A stretch of DNA of 64,000 nt from Cohnella nanjingensis. Lineage in GTDB: Bacteria > Bacillota > Bacilli > Paenibacillales > Paenibacillaceae. Below the pieces are notes generated by a model, which searched no databases, was not told where the DNA came from, and saw only the letters and a program-made list of their open reading frames with translations. The translations under genes and the position numbers were made by a program. Location: NCBI RefSeq assembly GCF_014212125.1, contig NZ_JACJVP010000006.1, forward strand, positions 124,001-188,000, written 5' to 3'. Positions within the stretch are counted from its first letter, which is position 1. The number at the start of each line of letters is the position of its first letter. Shown here piece by piece: positions 45,800-54,954 of this stretch.

Positions 45800-46486
45800 A
45801 TGGAACCGAAATTGTTGCTTGTGGAGGACGAACCGGGCATGCTTGAGGAGATGCACGCCTATCTGCAACGTGAAGGGTTTCGGGTATTGACCGCCTGTAC
45901 CGGCAAGGAAGCGCTCGCGATTGCCCGGACTGAACGGCCTGAACTCGTCGTGCTTGATTGGATGCTCCCCGAGAAAAGCGGCATCGACGTATGCCGCGAA
46001 ATAAGGCAAACCTCGCATTGCGGTATTATTATGGTCACGGCCCGATCGGATGAATCGGATAAAATCGTCGGCCTGGAAATCGGTGCGGACGATTATTTGA
46101 CAAAGCCGTTCAGCTTGCGCGAGCTCGCTTCGCGCATCCGAGCTTTACTTCGCCGCTTGCGCGGTCCTGAAGACAGGTCGATGTTGTTGGAAAGAGACAA
46201 CCTGGTCATTTCCGAGGCCAAATGTCAGGTATTCAAGGACGGCCAGGAGATCCAACTGACACCGACGGAATTCAAAATTTTGTACACGTTGGCTGCGCGT
46301 CCCGGAATCGTTTTCAGCCGCCTTCAATTAATAAAAGCCGCACTCGAGGACGAATATATGGGATACGAAAGAACGATGGATTCCCATATCCGGAATCTTC
46401 GCCGAAAACTGGGAGACGATCCGGCCAACCCTCGATATATTCTGACGGTATACGGCTTCGGTTACCGATTCGGTGAACAATCATGA
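45800..46486 (+). CDS. OmpR-family response regulator
   Basis: 228 aa from ATG 45800 (MEPKLLLVEDEPGM), the usual family start; an in-frame start at 45749 adds 17 unconserved residues. Asp acceptor in VVLDWMLP, MVTARS, DDYLTKPFS; winged helix with QLTPTEFKILYTL and RTMDSHIRNLRRKL. Stop overlaps the kinase start by ATGA. Confidence 0.92.
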   Translation: MEPKLLLVEDEPGMLEEMHAYLQREGFRVLTACTGKEALAIARTERPELVVLDWMLPEKSGIDVCREIRQTSHCGIIMVTARSDESDKIVGLEIGADDYLTKPFSLRELASRIRALLRRLRGPEDRSMLLERDNLVISEAKCQVFKDGQEIQLTPTEFKILYTLAARPGIVFSRLQLIKAALEDEYMGYERTMDSHIRNLRRKLGDDPANPRYILTVYGFGYRFGEQS

Positions 46487-47622
46487 AGTTGACGGTACGC
46501 CAAAAAATATTTATTTGCATGGGACTGGCAGTTCTTATTATCGGCGGCGCTCATGCCGTAACCAAACAGGTTTACATGGAGTCTCTATTCGATCAATTTC
46601 GTAAGGAAGAAATCAGTGCATCTTATTTGAACGCACCGCCCGGGGAACAAATCGAGATCTTGAAAACTTACGTTTCAGGTAAGATGCAGAAATTTGGGTT
46701 TGAAAATTGGATCATTTTCATAGCAATCGGGCTGCTCATCAGTTTATGGATTTCGGGGATGCTGACGATCCCGCTTCGAAAGCTCGTTGCGGCTATCGAA
46801 CGCGTTGCGAAGGGGGATCTGGACGTGAATGTTCCTGTACAATCTAGAGACGAATACGGTAAAGTCATCCAGACATTCAACGATATGACGCTTCGCCTCC
46901 GGGAAGCTGAGGACGCCCGCAAGCGGTTGGTAGCGGATGTCGCTCATGAGCTTCGAACTCCGCTGTCTATCATGCAGCTAAAATTAGAAAATGCTCAACA
47001 GACCGGTCAATACGTCCCTCCGGAAATGCTGCTTAGACTCCATGACGAAGTGATCCGCTTAGGCCTGTTTGTGGAAGATCTTCATGTCTTGTCGTTAGCT
47101 GAGGCGGGCCGGTTGGCATTGGATTGCAAACCGCTCGATCTGTCGGCAAGACTTGAACAAGTCGTTGATGATGTGAAAATGGAGGCTGAGGAGAACGGAC
47201 TGGAAATGCGCTTCTATTCGAATACGCGGCCGGTAACGGTGATGGCCGACGCGAGACGGATCACGCAGGTGTTCATCAATTTGTTGACTAATGCAATCCG
47301 CTACACGCCGGAAGGCGGAAAGATTTCGGTTGTAATTGAAGACAAGGTCCTGGATCGGAATGCAGTCTATACATGTGTCTCAGTGATAGACACCGGCATC
47401 GGTATTCCAGCCGAAGAGTTGGCCCACTTATTCGATCGTTTTTATCGCGTGGAAAAGGCCCGTTCGCGGCATACAGGCGGAACGGGGCTCGGATTATCGA
47501 TCGCTCATCATCTTGTCAGAGCCCACGGCGGGTTCATCCGCGTCGTGAGCGAGCCTGATCAAGGTACGACATTTACCGTTTATTTGCCTTCGCTTCTGAT
47601 CGTCATCGCCGACAATAATTAG
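46483..47622 (+). CDS. Sensor histidine kinase with short extracellular region
   Basis: 379 aa. Two transmembrane helices (about 8-24 and 73-92) flank only some 50 outer residues. HAMP (IPLRKLVAAIERVAKGDL), H-box LVADVAHELRTPLSIMQL, N-box VFINLLTNAIRYTP, G1 DTGIGI, G2 GGTGLGLSI. The sensor is too small for a ligand pocket, so it may sense membrane stress or a partner; this resembles BaeS-like kinases. Converges on the rhamnosidase gene with 73 nt between. Confidence 0.92.
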   Translation: MKLTVRQKIFICMGLAVLIIGGAHAVTKQVYMESLFDQFRKEEISASYLNAPPGEQIEILKTYVSGKMQKFGFENWIIFIAIGLLISLWISGMLTIPLRKLVAAIERVAKGDLDVNVPVQSRDEYGKVIQTFNDMTLRLREAEDARKRLVADVAHELRTPLSIMQLKLENAQQTGQYVPPEMLLRLHDEVIRLGLFVEDLHVLSLAEAGRLALDCKPLDLSARLEQVVDDVKMEAEENGLEMRFYSNTRPVTVMADARRITQVFINLLTNAIRYTPEGGKISVVIEDKVLDRNAVYTCVSVIDTGIGIPAEELAHLFDRFYRVEKARSRHTGGTGLGLSIAHHLVRAHGGFIRVVSEPDQGTTFTVYLPSLLIVIADNN

Positions 47623-47695
47623 TTTGGCTCCGCCCATGCTCCAGCGCTTGTTCGAAAGCCTGCTTGGGATGCGCAGACGTTCGGATCAACAACCC

Positions 47696-49966
47696 CTACT
47701 TGAATCTCATATCGTGCTCGCCTGGCCCGAGCTTCACGACGGCTGTCGTTTGGGAAAGGCGGACTTCCACCCTCGCTTCGATTTCCGGAGGAATGGACGC
47801 CGTTACTCGAATCGCTCCGTCGGAAAGCCTCTCCCAGCCGGCGCTCAAGCTGCCCTGAACGGTCCATACCTTCGCCTCCGCAAAGGTTAAAGACTCGGGG
47901 AAGTAGGGGCGGATGACCGCTTTGCGGAAGCCCGGCGCTTCGGACCGAATGCCGACTACGTACTCCTGCAGAAGCCGCGCCGGGTAGCCGTTCCATGCAT
48001 GGGAATGGCTCTCGATGTCCTCCCAGCCTTCCCACATCGTCTTTGCGCCTTGTGCGATCATATAGCCCCATCCCGGATACGCTCTGCGGCTCAATATAGC
48101 GAAGGCCTCCGCTTCTCTGCCGTTGTCGAACAGCATGCGGAGCAGGGGCAGCGACAGCACGGTGCGGCATTCCCATGGCTTATCCGCTACATAACCAATC
48201 GCCCTTTCCCGGTCCTTCTCCGGAACCGCATCTGCATACAGAGCGATTGCCGTAACGCCTTGATGGGCCTGGGCAGCGTCCGAGCTGTCCTTGAACCGCC
48301 CCGACTGCTCGTCATAGAGCTGCTTAACAATATTATCCAGAAGCCGTTCAGCCCACTCCAGGTAGCAAGCACGATCCTTCTGCTCGCCGATCAAGGCCGC
48401 TGCCTGGCTTGCGATTCTGAGCGCCTGAAGCAGCTTGATCTGCTGCACGGTCAGAAATTCGCCCGCATGCTCTACGGACGGATAAGGCCAGTCGCTAATA
48501 TGCCAGCCTTTGTCGAGCGGGACGAGCCCGGTTGCCGGGTCCAGCTTATCGATGAAGTAGCCGATCATCCGTCGCAGCGGCTCGTAATACGTCTCCAATA
48601 GCGCCTTCCGGCCAGTTGACTCATATAGCTTCCATAGCAAGGTCGCATAATGCAAATCCCATTCCGGGATCTGAATATGAAAATCGGGATTGGCGTAATT
48701 GGTAGGCGCAACGAAAGGAAAAGTGCCGTCTTCCAGCTGCGCATCCGCGAAATCGCTCAGCGTTTTTTCGAGAATCGCAGCCGCATCGAAATTGTACAGC
48801 AGCGTCTCCGCCTGCAAGTCCGTGTCCGCGAGATATTGCGCTTGTTCGCGGTGAGGGCAATCGACGATCTGCCCCAGCATATTGTTTTTCTGTGTCCGGA
48901 TACACGCTTCATATAAGGCGTTCAGATGCTCATCGGAACAACGGAAGGCTCCGGCGTCTTCCATCCCCGTGTGCGCCGCGCATACCGTTAGGTGTCCCGA
49001 TTCGATCGGGAAGGGGTACCCGGTAACTTCGACATATCGGAATGCCTTGTACGCAAAACTCGGCTGCCACTCTTCCATGGGCGATCCGCGCATCGTGTAC
49101 TGGTCGTAATAAAATGCCGAGTTCTCGTTGCACACGTTATGCTTGACCCTTCCGTCAACGTCCAGATCCTCGGAGTAACGGAGCCGAATGGTCGCCCCCG
49201 CGATCCCTTTCAGTTTGAACTTCGGCCAGCCGGATACGATTCGCCCCGCATCGAACACTTGCGGCATTTCCTCATCCTCATGTGTGCCGGCAGGCAGGCG
49301 AAGCTTCTGCAGCGGAAGCTCCTCCTCGATCGCCCCTTCCGGGATCGCCTGCCGGAACATCGGCCATTCGTCGCGGCCGATCTTCGCTTTCTTGACTTTG
49401 ACGGTTCCTAAGGCGTGTCCGCTTCCCGCATAACGCCAGGTCTCCTGCCATTTTCTCGCATCGTAATCCTCGACGGCCGATATTTTGCGGTTCTGCTGAT
49501 AAGGCGTCCCCGTCCGGTGAGGCATCTCCGCAAGCGCAAGCCAGCTCGTATCGGTTTTCACGACTGCTTTTTTCCCGTTCGCATAGGTCAAATGCAGTTC
49601 GAGACGGAAGCCGGGACGCCCGTCGACGGCATTCTGTCCGCCGCCGCCCAAATAGTGCGCATCAGCCGTTATGCAATTCGCGCCTTTCAGCAGCAAGCCG
49701 GCAATTTCGTGCTCCGTGTACAGCTTTCTTTTCCAGGGGTCCGTCGGCGCGGGAGTGCCGAATCCGCCTACTCTGTCGCCGTTCACGTACACCTGGACGT
49801 AGTGATGCGCCGACACGCACAGCCGCGCGGACTCCAATTCCCCGACTACGGTAAATTCCTTGCGGAAATAAGAAAAATCGTTGACGCGAATGCGGCGCGA
49901 ACGCCAAATCCAATCCGATACTCCGTTCACGTGAGCCAGTCCCTCCGTTTGTTCCAAATCGCGCAA
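47696..49966 (-). CDS. GH78-type alpha-L-rhamnosidase
   Basis: 756 aa, no signal peptide, so cytoplasmic. N-terminal beta domains (WIWRSRRIRVNDFSYFRKEF, ARLCVSAHHYVQVYVNGDRV) are typical of GH78, followed by the (alpha/alpha)6 barrel with DCPHREQAQYLADTD, the catalytic-region motif (normally DCPQRDER). The C-terminal beta domain closes with a GEHDM segment. TTG start with no clear ribosome site; no better start upstream. Removes terminal alpha-L-rhamnose from oligosaccharides. Last gene of the transporter operon. Confidence 0.88.
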   Translation of the reverse strand: MRDLEQTEGLAHVNGVSDWIWRSRRIRVNDFSYFRKEFTVVGELESARLCVSAHHYVQVYVNGDRVGGFGTPAPTDPWKRKLYTEHEIAGLLLKGANCITADAHYLGGGGQNAVDGRPGFRLELHLTYANGKKAVVKTDTSWLALAEMPHRTGTPYQQNRKISAVEDYDARKWQETWRYAGSGHALGTVKVKKAKIGRDEWPMFRQAIPEGAIEEELPLQKLRLPAGTHEDEEMPQVFDAGRIVSGWPKFKLKGIAGATIRLRYSEDLDVDGRVKHNVCNENSAFYYDQYTMRGSPMEEWQPSFAYKAFRYVEVTGYPFPIESGHLTVCAAHTGMEDAGAFRCSDEHLNALYEACIRTQKNNMLGQIVDCPHREQAQYLADTDLQAETLLYNFDAAAILEKTLSDFADAQLEDGTFPFVAPTNYANPDFHIQIPEWDLHYATLLWKLYESTGRKALLETYYEPLRRMIGYFIDKLDPATGLVPLDKGWHISDWPYPSVEHAGEFLTVQQIKLLQALRIASQAAALIGEQKDRACYLEWAERLLDNIVKQLYDEQSGRFKDSSDAAQAHQGVTAIALYADAVPEKDRERAIGYVADKPWECRTVLSLPLLRMLFDNGREAEAFAILSRRAYPGWGYMIAQGAKTMWEGWEDIESHSHAWNGYPARLLQEYVVGIRSEAPGFRKAVIRPYFPESLTFAEAKVWTVQGSLSAGWERLSDGAIRVTASIPPEIEARVEVRLSQTTAVVKLGPGEHDMRFK

Positions 49967-49986
49967 CGTGTTGGTAACCGAAAGCC

Positions 49987-52900
49987 TTATTCCGAGTATA
50001 CTTCTATCTCGTTCACCCGGATATATTCCGGTTGAATATCAGGCCCGCTCGTGCCGAGAACTCTCAGCTTCGAGCCGGTGACCATCGGGAACGTGTGCGT
50101 CCGTTGGTCGAACGTGTTGCCTGTGATCGCAGGCAAGCAGTCGATCCAATTCGAGCCGTCCCAGTATTGAATCCGGTAATCCTTAATGGCATACCCCGAT
50201 GTCGTGTACAACTCCACCCGGCTGAACGTTCTGGAAGCGCCGAAGTCCAGTTGTACCCACTGCGGCAGAGAGGTGCCGTCGGTAGCCCAGCCGCTCCAAT
50301 CCGTCGTAGCCGCCCCATCGTTAACCTTCTCGGCGGCATAGCCGCCGGCCGTATCGGCGTTCGACGCCGAAGCCGTTGCGCCCTTCGCGAAGTTGACCAT
50401 GGACGCCGTATTCAGCTTGATCTGGCTGAGCTGCGGGCTATATACCAATGATCCTCCCGTCGGAAACTCCGCCTTGATAAACTGGGTGCCTGCCGGAAGC
50501 TTGCCGAGCGTATAGACGCGTTTGGTCCAAGCGCCGTCATTGATCAGGGAATCTGCGTAATCCCAGCCTTGCTGTTCCGTCCACGTCACGCCGTCCGGAG
50601 CGGTATAAAACTTGAAGTTGCGGATGCCCGGTTCATTATCGGTCGCATACAGAGCCGTCAACTGAAGATCCGTCGCTTCGCTGCGATAAATCAGATGCTC
50701 GGGTGTCAGGCCTGTCTGCGTCCGCATGACTCGGCTTGAATCGCCCAGTGCCGCTCCGTGCGCCGTATCGAACATTAGACCCGAGCTGTGCGAGCTTACC
50801 TTTGACCAATCGTCCAGTTCGTCAATGATCGGCGCTGAGTTCCACGGCACATCGGAGATTTGCGCCTGCCCGATTTGCGGGCTGTACGATAGCGTTCCCC
50901 CGGTAGGGAACGCAATCTTGACATAATTCGTATGGTCCGGAAGCCTCGTCATCGTATAGACTCGCTTCGTCCAATAACCATCGTTGACAGGGGAGTCCGA
51001 ATAACTCCATCCTCCATGCTCCGTCCAATTCGCGCCATCCGGAGACACATCAAATTTGAAGTTGCGGATGACCGGCTCCTGATCGGTCGCGAACAATCCG
51101 GTTAGCCGGAAGCGGGTTGCATTGTCCAAGCGATAGACGATGAATTGCGGCGTATCCCCGTTGCTCTGCCGCGTCGCGCGGCTCTGATCTCCCAACGCAG
51201 AGGCATTCGTCTTATCGAGTATGAGCCCCGCAGTGTGCGACAGAACCCCGCTCCAATCGTTCAGTTCGTCGGTAATCGTCGTCCCCGCGCTCATGGCATT
51301 CATAATCTCGTAGAAGACAACGCCGTGATGGTCAAGCTCGGGGGCCAGCGTCAAGCGGTTGCCGACGATGGTCTCCGTCGTCGTCACAGGCGTCAATGTT
51401 GCCAGCGTCTTGTAGGCGGCTTCACGCGAATACCAGTAATTTTGGTCCGCGGCATTTTTCAAGCTTCTCGGCACTTCCATCGTATACTTCGACCAGGAAT
51501 ACGCGGAATCCGGAATCCCGCGATTCGCCTTGTCACTCCACCAGGCCGGCCAGAAATTGCCGTGCGAATCGTCCACAATCCATTTCTTCACCGTGACCGT
51601 ATTGCCGGAAACGGGGACAATGTTGTTGATCGTGACAGCGGGCGTCTCTCCTGTCGTACGATTCATGTCGTTATTATGATTGTAGACCATGAGGTGAACC
51701 GTTTTCGCCGCTTCGTTGTATCCGCCGATCCCGTTCACTTCGTTGCTCGAATCGACCGTCGCACCCGAAAATTCGCCTTCCACACGCTTATCGCCCACCA
51801 TCCGGTAGCCGAGATTGGCAATATGCGTAGAGACCGCGGGAACGCCGCCCCAGATCCCTTCCGTGCTTAATCCCCATGCGGAAAACCAGTCGATGTCCCA
51901 ATCGAGCATCGTCTTGAACTGCTTGGCATCCGAGGATGACTGGAAGCTACTGGCGACAATCCGCGAATATAGCGGCTTGGCATCCGGACCGGAGTTGATG
52001 CGCCCTTCGTCAATCCCGTATTTCAAATTCGCCAGCCCATCGGCGACAGCCCGTTTGCGGAGCGTCTCGATCGTGTCGACCAGGCTTTTGCCGCCGGGCA
52101 TCTTGACTCCGGGCGTCAAGTCATAGAACGAAGCGCTCAAGAAATCGATCTTGGTGCCTCTCAAGCCCGTCTTGTAATTGACGCCGTCCGGTCCTACGCC
52201 GGCAGCATGATCGATAAAAGCCAGCTCGTCCCACAGTCCTTCGGTTACTGACATACTGTGAGCGCCCACCGTCAAGTTGCTTGCTCCGATCGCATCTTCG
52301 AGCGCCGCTACCGTATAATCGTAAATCTTGAAAAAGGCGGTCTGGGTGGAAGCGGAACTGACGCCATCGTCGAACCATTCCGGGTTCTCGTATTCGGTGA
52401 AGACGCCCCACGTCCAGGTTTTTACTTCAGCTAGCCCAAACTCGACGACAAGCGCCTGAGCCAACGCTTTGATGTAATTATAATATTGATTGTAATCACC
52501 GGGCGGTTTGAGGTTCGCTTCCATGACGCCTACCGTCGGATTGTCGGACAGCTTCATCGGGATATTGCCGGTTTTGATATGCGGCTTCAATCCTTGATCC
52601 ACGACGTGATGAAGCGCGCTGATCAACCGGGAAAAATCATAGTCCGTTACCTTCGTTCTGTCGGAGGGATCGGCGAAAAGATCGCGGTTCGTACTGCAAC
52701 CGGGAAAGCCGACATAGCAGCCTCCGGTCGCCGTCATAAACTGAACGTTCTTCACGAACGGATACTGGGTGGCGAACGTATTGGAAGGTTGACCCGCCGC
52801 TTTCGTTGTCCAATCAATCTCATAATCCCAGGCATTGATATCGGAGAATGTATTGTGTATCGTCTTGCCCTGAGCCGACAGATCGAACGACAGCGTCGGG

Positions 52901-52992
52901 CCGGAGGCGGCGAACGTCTTGCCGGACGGAGACAACGTCAATGAACCGAATAGGGCGAGCGAGCAACACAATAATGATATTCCTCTTTTCAT
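49987..52992 (-). CDS. Secreted GH39-like glycoside hydrolase with C-terminal discoidin domain
   Basis: 1001 aa. Signal peptide ending TFAAS. The catalytic TIM-barrel region (about 35-480) has YNYIKALAQALVVEFG, then WTWGVFTEYENPEW near 195-206 (proposed acid/base) and YGIDEGRIN (proposed nucleophile), a GH39-like layout of clan GH-A. Two similar domains of about 130 residues (IIDELDDWSKVSSHSSGLMF type, at about 590-720 and 730-860) follow, then an F5/8-type (discoidin) domain to the end. The GH family assignment is tentative. 20 nt before the rhamnosidase start, 59 nt after the permease. Confidence 0.75.
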   Translation of the reverse strand: MKRGISLLCCSLALFGSLTLSPSGKTFAASGPTLSFDLSAQGKTIHNTFSDINAWDYEIDWTTKAAGQPSNTFATQYPFVKNVQFMTATGGCYVGFPGCSTNRDLFADPSDRTKVTDYDFSRLISALHHVVDQGLKPHIKTGNIPMKLSDNPTVGVMEANLKPPGDYNQYYNYIKALAQALVVEFGLAEVKTWTWGVFTEYENPEWFDDGVSSASTQTAFFKIYDYTVAALEDAIGASNLTVGAHSMSVTEGLWDELAFIDHAAGVGPDGVNYKTGLRGTKIDFLSASFYDLTPGVKMPGGKSLVDTIETLRKRAVADGLANLKYGIDEGRINSGPDAKPLYSRIVASSFQSSSDAKQFKTMLDWDIDWFSAWGLSTEGIWGGVPAVSTHIANLGYRMVGDKRVEGEFSGATVDSSNEVNGIGGYNEAAKTVHLMVYNHNNDMNRTTGETPAVTINNIVPVSGNTVTVKKWIVDDSHGNFWPAWWSDKANRGIPDSAYSWSKYTMEVPRSLKNAADQNYWYSREAAYKTLATLTPVTTTETIVGNRLTLAPELDHHGVVFYEIMNAMSAGTTITDELNDWSGVLSHTAGLILDKTNASALGDQSRATRQSNGDTPQFIVYRLDNATRFRLTGLFATDQEPVIRNFKFDVSPDGANWTEHGGWSYSDSPVNDGYWTKRVYTMTRLPDHTNYVKIAFPTGGTLSYSPQIGQAQISDVPWNSAPIIDELDDWSKVSSHSSGLMFDTAHGAALGDSSRVMRTQTGLTPEHLIYRSEATDLQLTALYATDNEPGIRNFKFYTAPDGVTWTEQQGWDYADSLINDGAWTKRVYTLGKLPAGTQFIKAEFPTGGSLVYSPQLSQIKLNTASMVNFAKGATASASNADTAGGYAAEKVNDGAATTDWSGWATDGTSLPQWVQLDFGASRTFSRVELYTTSGYAIKDYRIQYWDGSNWIDCLPAITGNTFDQRTHTFPMVTGSKLRVLGTSGPDIQPEYIRVNEIEVYSE

Positions 52993-53051
52993 TTCCTACT
53001 CCCCGCTTTCTGCGATTAGATCGTTTATACTCGTTCCCGAACGCCGACGCT

Positions 53052-53939
53052 TCATCCCTTGACGCTCCCCATGACGATCCCGCTCATGAAATACCTTTGC
53101 AGGAAAGGGTACACGAGCAGGATCGGCAATGCCCCAATAAAGATCTGTGCGGCCTTGTTCGTCCTATCGGAGACTGCGAGAAGCGTTTGCGTATCCTGAA
53201 TGGTAATCATCTTGAGCAAGCCTTGTTGTACCACAACGGTTTGAAGATAACTCTGCAGTGGATAATGCTCCGTCCTGTTCATCAGGATAATGCCGTCAAA
53301 CCAGCTATTCCAGTGGCCTACGGAAGAAAACAAGATCAAAGTGGCAATGGCAGGCATGGAAAGCGGCACGTATATTTTCCACAACGTATACCAGTGTCCG
53401 GCACCGTCAATAAACGCCGCCTCTTCGATCTCCTTGGGCAAATTTCTGAAGAAATTAAGCAGAATGATTACACTGAATATGGAAACGGCGCCTGGCAAAA
53501 TCAGAGCAAAAATGGAATCGATCAACCCGGTCATTTTAATGACCATATACCAAGGAATTAATCCGCCTCCAAAGAGGATCGTAATCATATAAAATACGAC
53601 ATAGCCCTTGCGGAATGAAAGCATTCTTTCGTCTTTAGAAAGAGGATAGGCAATCGTGATGATCAGAAGCATATCGATCGGCACGCCAAGGAGCACTCTC
53701 TCGAAAGAAACCATCATGGATCGGATAAATTCCGGTTTGTTGGCAACGAACTCATAGGCTTTAAATGTGAAGTGAACAGGCCACAAAGTGACTTGACCCG
53801 ATGACGCTGCCGTACCGCTGCTGAATGAAATAGCCAGCACGTGGACCAGAGGCAATAGACACAGCAAGGCGAAAGCAGAAAGAAACAAATAATTAAAAAT
53901 AGGAAAAGCCAATCTTCCAATTGAAGTGTTACCCTTCAT
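53052..53939 (-). CDS. Carbohydrate ABC transporter permease (LplC/YtcP-like)
   Basis: 295 aa, six transmembrane helices. EAA loop reads EEAAFIDGAGHWYTLWKIYV. Characteristic opening (FNYLFLSAFALLCLLPLVHV) and ending (QRYFMSGIVMGSVKG) of the LplC/YtcP group. GGAGGA before the ATG. Confidence 0.93.
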   Translation of the reverse strand: MKGNTSIGRLAFPIFNYLFLSAFALLCLLPLVHVLAISFSSGTAASSGQVTLWPVHFTFKAYEFVANKPEFIRSMMVSFERVLLGVPIDMLLIITIAYPLSKDERMLSFRKGYVVFYMITILFGGGLIPWYMVIKMTGLIDSIFALILPGAVSIFSVIILLNFFRNLPKEIEEAAFIDGAGHWYTLWKIYVPLSMPAIATLILFSSVGHWNSWFDGIILMNRTEHYPLQSYLQTVVVQQGLLKMITIQDTQTLLAVSDRTNKAAQIFIGALPILLVYPFLQRYFMSGIVMGSVKG

Positions 53940-53956
53940 ATCTGTCCTCCAACGGA

Positions 53957-54871
53957 TTATAAAACTTTATATCCCGCAAATTTATCTGCCAGCTTGTACG
54001 AAACCGATATGAGAATAACAGAAACGACAGATTTGAATAAGCCGACGGCCGTAGCGATGCTGAATTGGTTATCGATCAGCCCCATCCTGTACACCATCGT
54101 ATCTATGATATCTCCGGTGCTGTACACGAGCGGATTATATAAATTGAACACCTGATCAAACCCTGCATTCAATATGCCGCCAAGGCTCAATACGGTCATC
54201 AGAATGATGATCGGGGCCAATCCCGGCAAGGTGACATGCCAAGTCTGCCTCCATCGGCTGGCTCCATCTACGATAGCCGCTTCGTATAGCGTCGGATCGA
54301 TCCCCGTCAATGCCGCCAGATAGATGATCGTTCCAAATCCTGCTTCCTTCCACACATGCGTAACGACAAGCAAATACGGAAATATCTTTTCATTCCCTAA
54401 AAAAAAGATGGGCTTGATGCCGAATATCCCCAAAAATTGATTGACGATACCGCTGGAGGGGGATAGGATATCGATTAAAATACCTGCAAGGAGGACCCAG
54501 GATAAAAAGTACGGTAGATAGATAATCGTTTGAATCCCTCTTTTGACATACTTCGCTCGCACTTCATTTAACAGAAGCGCTAATCCGACGGGCACGATCA
54601 AACTGGCAACAATCTTCATGAAGGCGATAAAGATCGTATTCCAGAACACTTGGCGTACATCGGGTATTTGCAAAATGAACTTAAAATTATCGAGTCCGAC
54701 CCATTCCGACCTGAAAAATCCTTTGGAAATATTGAATCTCTCGAATGCCATTAAAATTCCCAGCATCGGTCCATAGCTGAATATCAGCAGCAGAATGATC
54801 CCGGGTACCATCATCAGATGCAACGGCGATTCCCGAACCCATTTTTTACCTCTCGCTCTTAGAGCCTCCAT
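53957..54871 (-). CDS. Carbohydrate ABC transporter permease (LplB/YtcQ-partner-like)
   Basis: 304 aa, six transmembrane helices; LHLMMVPGIILLLIFSYGPM start and EAAIVDGASRWRQTWHVTL coupling loop are typical of LplB. Separated from the binding-protein gene by a hairpin that probably lowers its expression relative to the binding protein. No ATPase gene nearby; a shared MsmX-like ATPase is expected. Confidence 0.93.
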   Translation of the reverse strand: MEALRARGKKWVRESPLHLMMVPGIILLLIFSYGPMLGILMAFERFNISKGFFRSEWVGLDNFKFILQIPDVRQVFWNTIFIAFMKIVASLIVPVGLALLLNEVRAKYVKRGIQTIIYLPYFLSWVLLAGILIDILSPSSGIVNQFLGIFGIKPIFFLGNEKIFPYLLVVTHVWKEAGFGTIIYLAALTGIDPTLYEAAIVDGASRWRQTWHVTLPGLAPIIILMTVLSLGGILNAGFDQVFNLYNPLVYSTGDIIDTMVYRMGLIDNQFSIATAVGLFKSVVSVILISVSYKLADKFAGYKVL

Positions 54872-54904
54872 GCCTATTCCTCCGTCGTATTGCTTTCGAT
54901 TTCA

Positions 54905-54941
54905 GTAAAAAGGAAGCTGGCGGAACCAACTTCCTTTTTAC
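54905..54941 (-). terminator. Hairpin attenuator between binding protein and permeases
   Basis: GTAAAAAGGAAG pairs perfectly with CTTCCTTTTTAC across a 13-nt loop. Read on the minus strand it ends in a T-run. It lies after the binding-protein stop and before the permease, so it probably gives partial termination. Confidence 0.8.
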
Positions 54942-54954
54942 GCGTTATTCCCGA

